Part shown: piece by piece, positions 42,928 through 52,704 of the stretch | How the letters are laid out: each line of letters starts with the position of its first letter | How positions within the stretch are numbered: the first letter of the stretch is position 1 | From: Candidatus Accumulibacter similis | Lineage (GTDB): Bacteria > Pseudomonadota > Gammaproteobacteria > Burkholderiales > Rhodocyclaceae | Assembly (NCBI GenBank): GCA_013347225.1 | Contig: CP054595.1 | Coordinates: 558,001-622,000, forward strand | Direction of reading: 5' to 3' | DNA length: 64,000 nt | The notes under the pieces: model-generated | What the model was told of the DNA's origin: nothing | The model's input: only the letters and a program-made list of their open reading frames with translations | Database searches by the model: none | Made by a program: the position numbers and the translations under genes

Positions 42928-44988
42928 TCAGCGCAACGACAGGTGTTCGGTAATGATCCGCGGCGTGATGAAGACCAGCAGTTCGGTCTTGTCGTCGATG
43001 ATCTCGCGGTTCTTGAACAGGAAGCCAATGTAAGGCAGGTCGCCCAGGAAGGGTATGCGCTGCACGTTGTTGCGCGTCACCTGCTCGAAAATGCCACCGA
43101 TGACGACCGTGCCGCCATTCTCGACCAGCACCTCGGTCTTCACGTGCTTGGTGTCGATCGCCACACCGGCACCCGTCGACAGGCGGGTGTTCGGCGTGTC
43201 CTTGTTGACGTCCAGTTCCATGGCGATCTTCCCGTCCGGCGTGATGTGCGGCTTGACCTTCAGCGAAAGGACCGCCTTGCGGAAGGAAACGCTGGTGGCT
43301 CCGGAACTCGTCTTCTGCTGGTAGGGAATCTCCTGACCCTGTTCGATGAGCGCCTCGACCCCGTTGGCGGTCATCACGCGCGGGCTGGAGATGACGCGGC
43401 CGCGACCATCGGACTCGAGGGCGGAGATCTCGGTGGAGAGGAACTGGGTCAGGGCGTTGTTGAAGAGCAGGAATGAGAAGGTGCCTGCGGTACCGGAGCG
43501 TGGCGTCGCGGGCAGGTTGACCGCCGCCTCAGTGTTCAGGTTACCTCGGATCGCCGTCTGGTCGCCGCCGATCCGGACCGCACCATCCGGGAAGACTTGT
43601 GTGAAACCAAGTCGCACCCCGAGGTTCTTTGCAAAACTGTCGCCGGCCTCGACGATCCGCGCCTCGATCATGACCTGTCGCGTCGGCACGTCGACCTTGG
43701 CGATCATGGCCCGCACCTCGGCCAGCCTGCCTGGGGCGTCCTTGACGAACATCATGTTCGAGCGCTCGTCGAGCAGCGCACTGCCACGCTTGGACAGCAG
43801 CGTCTGCTTCGGATCGAGCAGCAGCTTCTGCACGGCTTCCGCCTTGATGTAGTTCATCTGGAAGCTCTCGGTCTGCAGCGGCTCGAGATCGCCGATCTGT
43901 GCCTGCGATTCGAACTCGAGCTTCTCCCTGGTCGCAATCTCTTCGCGCGGCGCAATCAGGATAACGTTGCCGTTCTTGCGCATGTCCAGGCCCTTCTGCT
44001 GCATGATGATGTCGAGCGCCTGGTCCCAGGGCACGTCCTTGAGGATCAGGGTGATCGAACCGCCGACGGAATCGCTGATCACCATGTTCATGCCAGTGAA
44101 CTCGCCGATCACCTGCAGCAGGCGGCGGACCTCGACGTTCTGGAAGTTCAGCGACAGCTTCTCGCCGCGGTAGCCGCCGCGCGAGCCCTGTACCAGCTTG
44201 TTCGGATCCTCGATGATCGGTTTCACTTCGATGACGAACTGCGTGTCGCTCTGGTAGGCGTTGTGCTCCCAGAGCCCGCGCGGCGTGATCGTCATGCGCG
44301 CATCGCCGCCCTTCTGGACCGTGTTCACCGCCAACACCGGGGTGGCAAAGTCGGTGACATCGAGTTTCCTGCGCAGTGCTGGCGGAACATTGACGCGGAC
44401 AAAATCGACGACGAGATTCTTGCCCTCGTGCCGGATGTCGATGCCGGCGTTGGCATCGGTGAGGTCAACGGTGATGCGGCCCTCGCCATCCTTCCCACGG
44501 CGGAACGTGACGTCGCGAATGCTGTTGCCGACCTCGCTGGCGTGTGCCTTGGCGAAATGTTCGACCGCCTGCGTGCTGTCCGGCTTGGCAGCTGGGACCA
44601 TCGCCAGCAGCAGGCTCTTGCCGTCGATGCTCGCCTCGTAGGACATCGCCTTGTTGAGGTTGAGGACGACCCGGGTGCGGCCCTCGGCCTGGACGATATT
44701 GGCGCTCTTCAGGTCGCCTTCGTTGTAGGTCTGGCTGGATTTGCCCAGTGCATTGACCGTATTCGGGAAGTCGAGCGCGATGCGGGCCGGTTTGGCAACG
44801 CTGAACGAAGCGGGAAGCGCCTGCAGGGGTTCCTTGAAGGTCAGCTTGACGTTGACCACCGGGCCCTGCTGTATGACGTTCATCGACTCGATCGCGTTTG
44901 GCGCTGCCTCTTCTTGGGCAGTGGCGGCGCCGACGAGCAGCGACAGGGCACCCATCAGGGCGGGCAGCCAATGTTTGATCCGTTTCAT
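42928..44988 (-). CDS. pilQ: Type IV pilus secretin
   Basis: A 686-residue outer-membrane secretin through which type IV pili exit. A signal peptide (1-24, ending near GAATAQ) is followed by two AMIN domains (about 35-250) that bind peptidoglycan. An N0/STN domain, an N1 domain and the C-terminal secretin channel (VISSPRVMTANGVEALIEQG, VENGGTVVIGGIFEQ) complete it. It is the last gene of pilMNOPQ, immediately after pilP, and is followed by a terminator. Confidence 0.96.
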   Translation of the reverse strand: MKRIKHWLPALMGALSLLVGAATAQEEAAPNAIESMNVIQQGPVVNVKLTFKEPLQALPASFSVAKPARIALDFPNTVNALGKSSQTYNEGDLKSANIVQAEGRTRVVLNLNKAMSYEASIDGKSLLLAMVPAAKPDSTQAVEHFAKAHASEVGNSIRDVTFRRGKDGEGRITVDLTDANAGIDIRHEGKNLVVDFVRVNVPPALRRKLDVTDFATPVLAVNTVQKGGDARMTITPRGLWEHNAYQSDTQFVIEVKPIIEDPNKLVQGSRGGYRGEKLSLNFQNVEVRRLLQVIGEFTGMNMVISDSVGGSITLILKDVPWDQALDIIMQQKGLDMRKNGNVILIAPREEIATREKLEFESQAQIGDLEPLQTESFQMNYIKAEAVQKLLLDPKQTLLSKRGSALLDERSNMMFVKDAPGRLAEVRAMIAKVDVPTRQVMIEARIVEAGDSFAKNLGVRLGFTQVFPDGAVRIGGDQTAIRGNLNTEAAVNLPATPRSGTAGTFSFLLFNNALTQFLSTEISALESDGRGRVISSPRVMTANGVEALIEQGQEIPYQQKTSSGATSVSFRKAVLSLKVKPHITPDGKIAMELDVNKDTPNTRLSTGAGVAIDTKHVKTEVLVENGGTVVIGGIFEQVTRNNVQRIPFLGDLPYIGFLFKNREIIDDKTELLVFITPRIITEHLSLR

Positions 44989-45510
44989 CTACCTTGCTCC
45001 CTTTTCCTGCAGCATCAAGGTGCTCGTCCGCTCGATCCAGTCACCGGCTGAATCCTGAACGAGTTCGCGCAGCGTTATTTCGGACTCGGTCACGCCGACG
45101 ACGACGCCGAAATTCTGACCCATGTAGTTGCCGATCTTCACCTGATGCAACGCTCCTTCGACCTGCACGATCGCGAACGACACCTTGTTCCTGGTGATCA
45201 CGCCAACGTACTTGAGTGACTCGAGAGGATAGAGTTCCAGTGGTTCTTTCGGCCGATCGAGATCCGGCCGGAAACCGCCGCCCGTTTTCTTGTCTGCCAC
45301 GCCCATCTTGGCAGCAGCGAAAGGATCGGTCAGGTTGGCCACATCATAGGGAACGGGTTCGTAGGGCTGCACCACAGGCAACGGCGGAATGTTCGGTTTG
45401 ACACCAGCGGCTGCCGTCTTCATCCACTCGCGCAGTTCCTCCTGATCGTTGTCGGCGCAGCCGGCAACGATCAGGGAACTGAACAGAAGCATGAGCAGTA
45501 TGCGCATCAT
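44989..45510 (-). CDS. pilP: Type IV pilus inner-membrane lipoprotein PilP
   Basis: A 173-residue lipoprotein with lipobox VAGC at the end of its signal peptide (1-17). It links the PilNO inner-membrane complex to the PilQ secretin through its C-terminal beta domain. The segment DPFAAAKM and the conserved pattern LESLKYVGVI are typical of PilP. The ATG overlaps the pilO stop (ATGA), and pilQ begins with no gap. Confidence 0.94.
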   Translation of the reverse strand: MMRILLMLLFSSLIVAGCADNDQEELREWMKTAAAGVKPNIPPLPVVQPYEPVPYDVANLTDPFAAAKMGVADKKTGGGFRPDLDRPKEPLELYPLESLKYVGVITRNKVSFAIVQVEGALHQVKIGNYMGQNFGVVVGVTESEITLRELVQDSAGDWIERTSTLMLQEKGAR

Positions 45511-46181
45511 TTGCCGCCCTTCGCCGCCTCGGCCGCTCTCTTGCGGTTCGCCGCCACTTCCTCTTCATCCAGATAGCGGAAGGTCTTCGTCGTCGCGTCC
45601 ATCACCAGACTGCCATCCTTGCTCTGCTGATTGGTATTGATCGAGATGTTGTTCAGAGTGACGATGCGGGACAATTTGCCGATGTCGCCGGCAAACGCGC
45701 CGAAATCGTGGTAGGTGCCGGTCAGGCGAACGGTTATCGGCAGCTCGGCGTAGAAATCGCGGACCTGTTCGGGTCCCGGTTTGAAGAGATCGAACTGCAG
45801 CCCCCTGCCCATGCCGGCCTGGTTGATTTCGACCAGCAGCGACTCGACTTCGGCCTTGTTGGGCAACTGTTTCAGCAACGCCCCGAACGCCAGATCGATG
45901 TCGCTCAGGCGCTGCACGTAGAGATCGAGATTGACCGCCTGCGCCTTCTTGCGGATGTACTCGTCGCGCAGTCGCAACTCGGCCTCCTGCTTCTCACGCA
46001 GGGACACCAGCTGGTCATCCCAATAGAACCACCAGCCGGCGAGCAGAATCAACAGGCAGAGGACGACGAGCACGGTGGCACGGGGTGCGACCGGCCAGGC
46101 ACCAACGTCGCGCGGATTCAGATTCTGGAAATCACCGATGATGCCCCGGAAATCGATGTTCGCAAGAGGCCTCGCCATCAC
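45507..46181 (-). CDS. pilO: Type IV pilus alignment protein PilO
   Basis: A 224-residue bitopic inner-membrane protein: a short cytoplasmic tail, one transmembrane helix (about 33-52), a coiled coil (about 58-100) and a ferredoxin-like domain that pairs with PilN. The segment ELPITVRLTGTYHDFGAFAGDI is the PilO signature. The C-terminal tail is Lys/Ala-rich. Both ends overlap neighbouring genes by 4 bases, indicating coupled translation. Confidence 0.94.
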   Translation of the reverse strand: MMARPLANIDFRGIIGDFQNLNPRDVGAWPVAPRATVLVVLCLLILLAGWWFYWDDQLVSLREKQEAELRLRDEYIRKKAQAVNLDLYVQRLSDIDLAFGALLKQLPNKAEVESLLVEINQAGMGRGLQFDLFKPGPEQVRDFYAELPITVRLTGTYHDFGAFAGDIGKLSRIVTLNNISINTNQQSKDGSLVMDATTKTFRYLDEEEVAANRKRAAEAAKGGK

Positions 46182-46744
46182 TTCGCTCCCTTTTTGTCCA
46201 CCGGAGTGCGCTTCAGCGACGCGTTCATGCTGAACTCGTTGAGCCGTCGCTTGTCGATGGTCACGGCCTTGACTTCCAGGAGTTCAGGCTTCTCGAGCCA
46301 GGGCGACGCCTCTATGTTTCGCATCAGCGTCGACACGCGAGCGCTGGACTGGGCAAAGCCAACCATCTGGATGCGCTGCCCTTCCTGCTTCATCGATTTC
46401 AGATAGACCCCCTCGGGCATCTGCTTGGCCAACTCGGTCAACAGGCGCACTGCTTCGGCCCGGTCGCGCTGCAGTGCCTCAATGGTTTCCTTGCGTTTGA
46501 GCAGCGCCTCGGTCTGTTGCTTGAGCCGCTTGATCTGGTCGATCTCCTTGTCGAGAACTGCGATCTCCTTCTTGAGGAAGTCGTTCTTGGCCTCCTGACT
46601 GGCGATGTAGCCAGCGATTATCGAGTAGACGAGAACGACGATCAGCACGGACAGGACCGTCACGAGGCCCAGCAACCCGTAGAACTGCTGACGCCGTGCC
46701 CGCCTCTTTTCTTCCCGGTGAGGCAGGAGATTGATGCGTATCAT
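46178..46744 (-). CDS. pilN: Type IV pilus assembly protein PilN
   Basis: A 188-residue bitopic protein with the short cytoplasmic motif MIRINLLPHREEKR that docks into PilM, then one transmembrane helix (about 22-43), a coiled coil and a periplasmic ferredoxin-like domain. I chose the ATG at 46744, which overlaps the pilM stop (ATGA) and starts at the conserved motif; the frame continues ten codons upstream inside pilM. Confidence 0.95.
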   Translation of the reverse strand: MIRINLLPHREEKRRARRQQFYGLLGLVTVLSVLIVVLVYSIIAGYIASQEAKNDFLKKEIAVLDKEIDQIKRLKQQTEALLKRKETIEALQRDRAEAVRLLTELAKQMPEGVYLKSMKQEGQRIQMVGFAQSSARVSTLMRNIEASPWLEKPELLEVKAVTIDKRRLNEFSMNASLKRTPVDKKGAK

Positions 46745-47820
46745 TCGTCGAATCTCCGCAGCGCCAGACCGCATGCCACCATCAGCGACGAGGCATCGGC
46801 CAGCAGGCTCTTCTCGCGGATGCGGTCGGAAAGCAGCATGCCGGCAAACGGATTGGCAATGACGGTGTTGATCTGCGTCCGCGATGCAACCACCTGATCG
46901 ATACCGTGAATGACCGCGCAGCCGCCCGCGAGGACGATGTGGTTGACCTGATTGAACTGCGTCGACGTGAAGAAAAACTGCAGCGCGCGCGACAGTTCCA
47001 GCGCCAGCGCCTCGAGGAATGGTCGCAGGAGTTCGGTCTCATACTTTTCCGGCAGGCTATTGCGACGTTTCTCGGCTTCGGCCTCCTCGAAAGTCATGTT
47101 GAACATGCGCGCGATGTCCTGCGTCAGTTGATTGCCGCCGAACGCTTGCTCGCGCGCGTAGATTTGCTGGTCGTTGCGCAGCACGGTCAGATTCATGACG
47201 TTCGCTCCGACATCGACGAGCGCGATGATCTGTCCCTTGCCGCCCTCGGGAAGCGTTGCCTCGACCAGCTGAAAGGCGGAGAGGACGGCGTAAGATTCGA
47301 CGTCGAGAACGCGCGGCTTCAGGCCGGCGGATTCGGCCACGGCGACACGATCTTCGACTTTCTCCTTGCGTGATGCGGCGATCAGAACCTCGATCTCGTC
47401 CGGTGAAGACGGTGCCGGGCCGATTACCTGGAAATCGAGGTTGACCTCCTCGAGTGCGAAGGGAATGTACTGGTTCGCCTCCGACTCGACGAGCAACTCG
47501 AGTTCCGCTTCGCGCTGGCCGGCGGCGACGATGATCTTCTTGGTGATGACATGCGAAGCGGGCAGGGCAATCGCCACCTGCCTCGTCGATGTGGCCAGCT
47601 TCTTCCACGCTCGCCGGACGGACTCGGCCGCTGCCTCGAGGTTCACGATGTTCCCGTCGGAGACCACATCCCGCGGCAGGATCTCGATCGCATAGCGCTC
47701 GACGCGGTATCCCCCCTTGCCGTCACTCGCCAGCTCGACCATCTTTACCGATGACGAACTGATGTCCAGTCCGATCAGCGAGCGAGCCTTCGGATTGAAG
47801 ATCGAAAGATCAAGCTGCAA
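46741..47820 (-). CDS. pilM: Type IV pilus assembly ATPase-like protein PilM
   Basis: A 359-residue actin-like cytoplasmic protein that binds ATP and the N-terminus of PilN. It has LIGLDISSSSVKMVEL (phosphate-1 region), LVDVGANVMNLTVL (phosphate-2) and VLAGGCAVIHGI (adenosine motif). It is the first gene of pilMNOPQ and lies divergent from ponA, an arrangement shared by many beta- and gammaproteobacteria. Confidence 0.96.
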   Translation of the reverse strand: MQLDLSIFNPKARSLIGLDISSSSVKMVELASDGKGGYRVERYAIEILPRDVVSDGNIVNLEAAAESVRRAWKKLATSTRQVAIALPASHVITKKIIVAAGQREAELELLVESEANQYIPFALEEVNLDFQVIGPAPSSPDEIEVLIAASRKEKVEDRVAVAESAGLKPRVLDVESYAVLSAFQLVEATLPEGGKGQIIALVDVGANVMNLTVLRNDQQIYAREQAFGGNQLTQDIARMFNMTFEEAEAEKRRNSLPEKYETELLRPFLEALALELSRALQFFFTSTQFNQVNHIVLAGGCAVIHGIDQVVASRTQINTVIANPFAGMLLSDRIREKSLLADASSLMVACGLALRRFDE

Positions 47821-48196
47821 AACCGTACCCCTTGCCCAAAAAACCTTTGAATAATTTAGAGTTAGCGTACTTATAGATATTCTACTTTAGATGCTAACAA
47901 CAACACTGCAGAGTGTAAAGCGATTTCTCCGCCGGCATCCCGGCTTGTCGCAGATCGACAACGACTGGTTGTCCTCCTGCTGATGGGCGGCGAAGACGGC
48001 GGGTGTTGTCGACATCGCTCGCGCAACAAGCCGGCAGGACACGGCGCGATGCAGCCGGGCTCAACGCCTCTCGGGCTCCATCCCTGACGACACCGCATTT
48101 CCGAGCAGGCGCACCGCGCCCGCAACCGCAGCTTTCGACGGGCGCCGGCGAGCGGAATGCATGGCGGCCGCCTCGTGGCGGCTGCCTTCCAATATA
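47821..48196. other. Divergent intergenic region pilM-ponA
   Basis: About 375 bases. The pilM-proximal 70 bases are strikingly AT-rich for this genome and hold the pilM promoter. The ponA side has a perfect TATAAT at 48193-48198. No gene was recognised between them. Confidence 0.6.
47891..47919 (-). promoter_or_regulatory. Sigma-70-type promoter of the pil operon
   Basis: On the minus strand TTTACA (47914-47919) and TAGCAT (47891-47896) are separated by 17 bases. The flanking sequence is AT-rich. The distance to the pilM start is about 65 bases. A second TAGAAT lies a few bases downstream. Confidence 0.6.
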
Positions 48197-50524
48197 ATGG
48201 CGGCCTGTGGAAAACCCCTGCCGGACTCTCTCTTGCCTACCGCTCTTCGCTGGCTGCTGTATCCCCTGGTCGTGGTTCTCGGACTTGCCGCAATTGCACT
48301 TGCACTGGTGGTCGTCGTCCTGAGCCTGGCTTACCCGAATCTGCCGTCACTTGAAATTCTGACCGACTATCGACCGAAGATCCCGTTGCGGGTGTTCACG
48401 GCCGAGGGTCATCTGCTCGGCGAGTTCGGTGAGGAGCGGCGTGCCGTGGTCAGCATTCAGGACGTCCCGGATGTCCTGAAGAAGGCCATACTCGCGGCCG
48501 AGGACGAGCGTTTCTATCAGCACGGAGGAGTCGATACCCTGAGCGTACTGCGCGCGCTGCACGCGAATCTGGTAGGTGGCGGCAAACGCCAGGGCGCCTC
48601 GACGATTACCCAGCAGGTCGCCAGGAACTTCTTCCTGTCGTCGGAGAAGACCTACACGCGCAAACTCTACGAAGCGCTGCTGTCGTTCAAGATCGAGAAC
48701 AACCTGAGCAAGGACCAGATCTTCGAGCTCTACCTGAACCAGATCTTCCTCGGGCAGCGTGCCTACGGCTTTGCCGCCGCTGCACACATCTATTTCGGCA
48801 AGGGTCTGGGAGAACTGACTGTTGCCGAAGCCGCGATGCTGGCCGGTCTGCCGAAAGCGCCCTCCGCCTATAACCCGATCGTCAATCCGCGGCGCGCCCG
48901 CATTCGGCAGGAGTATGTGCTGCGCCGGATGCGCGAACTTGGTTTCATCAGCGACGCGCAACACGACGCTGCCCTGGCGCAGGCGCTGGTGCTTCGGCGC
49001 GAGAGCAACGCGACGCCGATTCACGCCGAGTTTGTCACTGAAATGGCGCGCCAGATCGCTGCCGAGAGGTTCCCCGACGACGTATACACGCGCGGCCTGC
49101 GCGTCTATACGACCATCCGCAAGGACGACCAGGAAGCTGCCTATACCAGTCTGCGCCGGAACATTCTCGATTACGATCGCCGGCACGGATATCGCGGTGC
49201 CGAAGCCTACGTGGACCTCGCGGGCATAAAGTCGGACACCGACGAGGCGCTCGACGAGTTGCTGCCCGACTATCAGGAGGCCGAGGACCTGCAACCGGCC
49301 ATCGTCCTGCAGGCCGATGCCAGGAAGCTGCGGGCGTTCCGCCGTGGTGGCGACGTGATCAGCATTACCGGTGAAGGATTGAAGCTTGCGGCGGGCATGA
49401 TGGACGACAAGGCGCCGCCAAACAAGCGCCTGCGCCGCGGCGCGATCATCCGCGTGCAGACCGACGACAAGGGCAACTGGCGAATCGCTCAACTGCCGGA
49501 AGTCGAAGGGGCCTTCCTGGCGGCTGATCCGCACGACGGGGCGATTCGCGCACTGGTTGGGGGTTTCGACTTCCAGCGCAACAAGTTCAACCACGTGACG
49601 CAGGCCTGGCGCCAGCCGGGATCGAGCTTCAAGCCCTTCATTTACTCCGGCGCGCTGGAACGTGGCTTCACTCCGGCCTCGATCGTCAATGACGAGCCGA
49701 TCAGCTTCCCGGCGACGGTTACCGGCAGCCAGGCCTGGGAACCGAAGAACTACGACGGGCGGTATGAGGGTCCGATACGACTTCGCACGGCGCTGGCCAA
49801 GTCGAAGAACATGGTTTCGATCCGCCTGCTGCAGGCCAGTGGTGTTCGCTACATTCAGGACTACATCACCCGTTTCGGTTTCGACGCCAGAAAGCACCCG
49901 CCCTATCTGACCATGGCGCTCGGCGCGGGCTCGGTGACGCCGTGGGAGATGGTCACCGCCTACGCGGTGTTCGCCAACGGCGGCTACCGTATCCGGCCAT
50001 ACGTCGTGCGCGAGATTCTTGACGACCGGAAGCAGGTACTGGCGCAGGCCGAGCCGGTTACCGCCGGTGACGAGACCCTGCGGGCCATCGACCCACGCAA
50101 CGCCTACCTGATGGACAGCATGTTGCGTGACGTGACGATCTACGGCACCGCCGCGCGCGCTTCGGCAACGTTGAAGCGCAAGGATCTGGCTGGCAAGACG
50201 GGTACCACCAACGAACACGTGGACGCGTGGTTCTGCGGCTACCAGCAGACGGTCGTCGCTTGCTCGTGGATCGGCTTCGACCAGCCGCGCAACCTTGGCA
50301 AAGGCGAGACCGGCGGCACCGCGGCCTTGCCAGCATGGATCGGCTACATGGCAAAGGCTTTGAGCAACACGCCCGAGTCCTTCCTGCCGATGCCGGAAGG
50401 CATCGTTTCGGTAGCCACGCCGGACAGCGGCAAGGGTCCGGCACAGGAAATGTTCTACCGGGAAAACGTTCCCCAGCAGATCGAACCGGAACCGCCAGGC
50501 GACGACGTGCGCGCCGAAGATTGA
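48197..50524 (+). CDS. ponA: Penicillin-binding protein 1A
   Basis: A 775-residue class A PBP with glycan polymerase and transpeptidase activities in peptidoglycan synthesis. One transmembrane helix near the start is followed by the GT51 domain (AAEDERFYQHGGVD, QGASTITQQVARNF, KILELYLN-like LYLNQIFLGQ). An OB-fold insert and the transpeptidase domain follow, with catalytic serine in GSSFKP, the SKN motif (SKNMVS) and KTGTT. The start is unclear: ATG 48197 sits inside a TATAAT (48193-48198) that looks like a -10. The in-frame TTG at 48233 (giving MPTALRWLLYP) would fit a message starting near 48205. No strong ribosome binding site is seen for either. Confidence 0.94.
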   Translation: MAACGKPLPDSLLPTALRWLLYPLVVVLGLAAIALALVVVVLSLAYPNLPSLEILTDYRPKIPLRVFTAEGHLLGEFGEERRAVVSIQDVPDVLKKAILAAEDERFYQHGGVDTLSVLRALHANLVGGGKRQGASTITQQVARNFFLSSEKTYTRKLYEALLSFKIENNLSKDQIFELYLNQIFLGQRAYGFAAAAHIYFGKGLGELTVAEAAMLAGLPKAPSAYNPIVNPRRARIRQEYVLRRMRELGFISDAQHDAALAQALVLRRESNATPIHAEFVTEMARQIAAERFPDDVYTRGLRVYTTIRKDDQEAAYTSLRRNILDYDRRHGYRGAEAYVDLAGIKSDTDEALDELLPDYQEAEDLQPAIVLQADARKLRAFRRGGDVISITGEGLKLAAGMMDDKAPPNKRLRRGAIIRVQTDDKGNWRIAQLPEVEGAFLAADPHDGAIRALVGGFDFQRNKFNHVTQAWRQPGSSFKPFIYSGALERGFTPASIVNDEPISFPATVTGSQAWEPKNYDGRYEGPIRLRTALAKSKNMVSIRLLQASGVRYIQDYITRFGFDARKHPPYLTMALGAGSVTPWEMVTAYAVFANGGYRIRPYVVREILDDRKQVLAQAEPVTAGDETLRAIDPRNAYLMDSMLRDVTIYGTAARASATLKRKDLAGKTGTTNEHVDAWFCGYQQTVVACSWIGFDQPRNLGKGETGGTAALPAWIGYMAKALSNTPESFLPMPEGIVSVATPDSGKGPAQEMFYRENVPQQIEPEPPGDDVRAED

Positions 50525-50727
50525 GCGCAGCGGTTGCGATTGGATGTACCGCGCGGCGCGGCAGCGAGGTGGCCCAATCTTTGCCTCTCGCGCGCGGCCT
50601 TGCACACGCCGGGGCTGGCAGCTCCGCGAGAGTGTTCTCGCCGACGGACCTGATCCTGATCGGTCTCGTTGCGCGCTCGCTCGCGCCCAGCCTCCCGCAA
50701 TGCTCGTGCCTACTTCGCCGTCGCCGC

Positions 50728-51972
50728 TCAGGGCAAGCGATTCTCGAGTGCGTACAATTCCTCGACCGTCTCACGGCGACGAACCAGGTGTGCCTGGTTG
50801 CCGTCGACCATCAGCTCAGCGGCCCGCGGGCGGGAGTTGTAGTTCGAGCTCATCGACATGCTGTAGGCACCGGCCGACATGATCGCCAGCAGATCACCGG
50901 CGGCGAGTGCCAAGTCGCGGCCACGCCCGAGAAAATCGCCCGATTCGCAGACCGGACCAACGATCTCCCAAGGCAGCAGGGGACCCTGGCGTCGAACGAC
51001 GGGAACGATGTCGTGCCACGAGCCATACAACGCCGGCCGCGCGAGATCGTTCATCGCCGCGTCTACGATGGCAAAGTTCTTCACGTCGCCCGGTTTCAGG
51101 TATTCGACACGAGTCAGCAGCACACCCGCGTTGCCGACCAGGCGTCGCCCGGGTTCGAGCAGAACGTGCAACCTTCGTCCGCGAAGTCTCGCCAGAATCG
51201 GCCCCAGGTAATCCCTGACGGTCGGCGGAGCCTCGTCGCGATAGCGGATGCCGAGCCCGCCGCCGAGATCGATATGCTCAAGGACAATACCTTCGGCGGC
51301 GAGTCGGTCGACCAGCAGGAGGATCTTGTCGAGCGCCTCGACAAAGGGCGCGGACTCGAGCAGTTGCGAGCCGATGTGGCAGTCGATGCCGCTGACGCGC
51401 AGGTTGGCAAGGCTCGAAGCGCGCCGATACAGCGGCAGTGCATCCTCATAGGCGACGCCGAACTTGTTCTCCTTGAGGCCGGTCGACACGTACGGGTGAG
51501 TCCGCGCATCGACGTCGGGATTCACTCGCAGGCTGATCGGTGCTACCCTGCCGACCTCGCAGGCAACGGCATCGAGGCGGTCGAGTTCCGCAGCGGACTC
51601 GACGTTGAAGCAGAGGATGCCGACGCGCAGCGCCAGTTCCATTTCGCCCGCGCTCTTGCCGACCCCCGAGAAGACGATCCGCCGTGGATCGGCACCGGCA
51701 GCGAGAACGCGCCGGAGTTCGCCGCCGGAAACGATGTCGAAACCCGCACCACGCCGCGCGAGGACGTCGAGGACGGCGAGGTTCGAGTTGGCTTTGACCG
51801 CATAACAGACGAGCGCCTCGATACCGACCAGTTCACTATGGAACTCGTCGAGCGCCTCTTCCAGCGCGTGCCGCGAATAGACCCAGCACGGTGTACCAAA
51901 GCGCTCGGCAATCTCGGCAAGGGAGACCCCTTCCGCGTGCAGGATGCCTTCGCGGCGGACAAAGGCACTCAT
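50728..51972 (-). CDS. lysA: Diaminopimelate decarboxylase
   Basis: A 414-residue PLP enzyme that makes lysine from meso-diaminopimelate. The PLP lysine lies in CYAVKANSNLAVL. HIGSQLLESAPF, DLGGGLGIRY, LLEPGRRLVGNAG and GPVCESGDFLGR (the last with the active-site cysteine from the partner subunit) are all present. It overlaps the upstream lptM stop by the ATGA arrangement, so the two are translationally coupled. Confidence 0.97.
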   Translation of the reverse strand: MSAFVRREGILHAEGVSLAEIAERFGTPCWVYSRHALEEALDEFHSELVGIEALVCYAVKANSNLAVLDVLARRGAGFDIVSGGELRRVLAAGADPRRIVFSGVGKSAGEMELALRVGILCFNVESAAELDRLDAVACEVGRVAPISLRVNPDVDARTHPYVSTGLKENKFGVAYEDALPLYRRASSLANLRVSGIDCHIGSQLLESAPFVEALDKILLLVDRLAAEGIVLEHIDLGGGLGIRYRDEAPPTVRDYLGPILARLRGRRLHVLLEPGRRLVGNAGVLLTRVEYLKPGDVKNFAIVDAAMNDLARPALYGSWHDIVPVVRRQGPLLPWEIVGPVCESGDFLGRGRDLALAAGDLLAIMSAGAYSMSMSSNYNSRPRAAELMVDGNQAHLVRRRETVEELYALENRLP

Positions 51973-52181
51973 CGCTGGGTCTCTGCGGCAGGCGTGCTAG
52001 AATCTGGGCGTGTCGGGATTCCTGCCGCACTGCGGTCGGTGTCGGAGGCCGGCGAGGAAATGCCCGATACGACGGTCGTCGTCACTGCCGGCGGCTTCGG
52101 TGGCAGGACCAAGCCGCCACGATTGCCACAGCCGGCGAGCAAGCTGAGGGCCAGCGTGGCCGGCACAAGGAATGAGCACAT
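51969..52181 (-). CDS. lptM: LPS translocon maturation chaperone-type lipoprotein (LptM/YifL)
   Basis: A 70-residue lipoprotein with a 17-residue signal ending in LLAGC, followed directly by GNRGGLVLPPK, which matches the LxGCGxKGPLxLP signature of LptM. LptM helps LptD form correct disulfides in the outer membrane. The rest is a Ser/Thr/Pro-rich tail with no clear domain. Location just upstream of lysA and overlapping its start is the usual betaproteobacterial arrangement. The ribosome binding site is weak. It is divergent from cyaY by 36 bases. Confidence 0.85.
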   Translation of the reverse strand: MCSFLVPATLALSLLAGCGNRGGLVLPPKPPAVTTTVVSGISSPASDTDRSAAGIPTRPDSSTPAAETQR

Positions 52182-52217
52182 AATGCGCCACAGCAAAAGA
52201 CGCCAATGGTAGCACAG

Positions 52218-52535
52218 ATGGCAGAGCACGATTTCAACGCCCGCGCCGAGGCCGTCCTGTCCCGGATTGAAGCCGCTCTTGAGCGCAGCGGCGCCGATCT
52301 CGATTTCGAACGTGTGGCCGACCAGGTGCTGCAGATCGACTTTGCCGACGGCAGCAGGATCATCGTCAACCGCCACGACGCAGCCCAGGAGATCTGGGTC
52401 GCGGCCCGCTCTGGTGGTTTTCACTACCGTTGGCAGGAAGGCTGCTGGCGCGATACGCGCAGTGGTTTGGAGTTGCTGTCGTCACTCTCTGATCTCGTCT
52501 CGACGCAGGCCGGCGAACCCGTTTCCCTGCTCTGA
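52218..52535 (+). CDS. cyaY: Frataxin-like iron-binding protein
   Basis: A 105-residue frataxin homologue that binds iron and modulates iron-sulfur cluster assembly with IscS. The acidic first helix (AEHDFNARAEAVLSRIEAAL) and the beta-sheet segments DGSRIIVNRHDAAQEIWVAA and GGFHYRWQEGCWRDTRSG match CyaY. I used the ATG at 52218, which gives the normal length; the frame also opens at 52206. It is divergent from lptM-lysA, as is common in betaproteobacteria. Confidence 0.94.
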   Translation: MAEHDFNARAEAVLSRIEAALERSGADLDFERVADQVLQIDFADGSRIIVNRHDAAQEIWVAARSGGFHYRWQEGCWRDTRSGLELLSSLSDLVSTQAGEPVSLL

Positions 52536-52704
52536 GCGGCGTTGCCACCGCACAAGCCAGTCCGGGCGGCAGCAGCGTCGGGGCATCTCGTCCGATGCAC
52601 CTCGCGTCGCGCCGAGCTGCGACAGATTGCCACACCGCCAGCCATCGGCTGGCCGCGCAGCGTAGAATCCATCGCTCCGCTCGCTGCCAGGAGTCGGCCG
52701 ATCG

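Noticed and set aside
48347..50605. A 752-codon open frame on the minus strand
   Set aside because: Antisense to ponA, whose motifs are all present on the plus strand.
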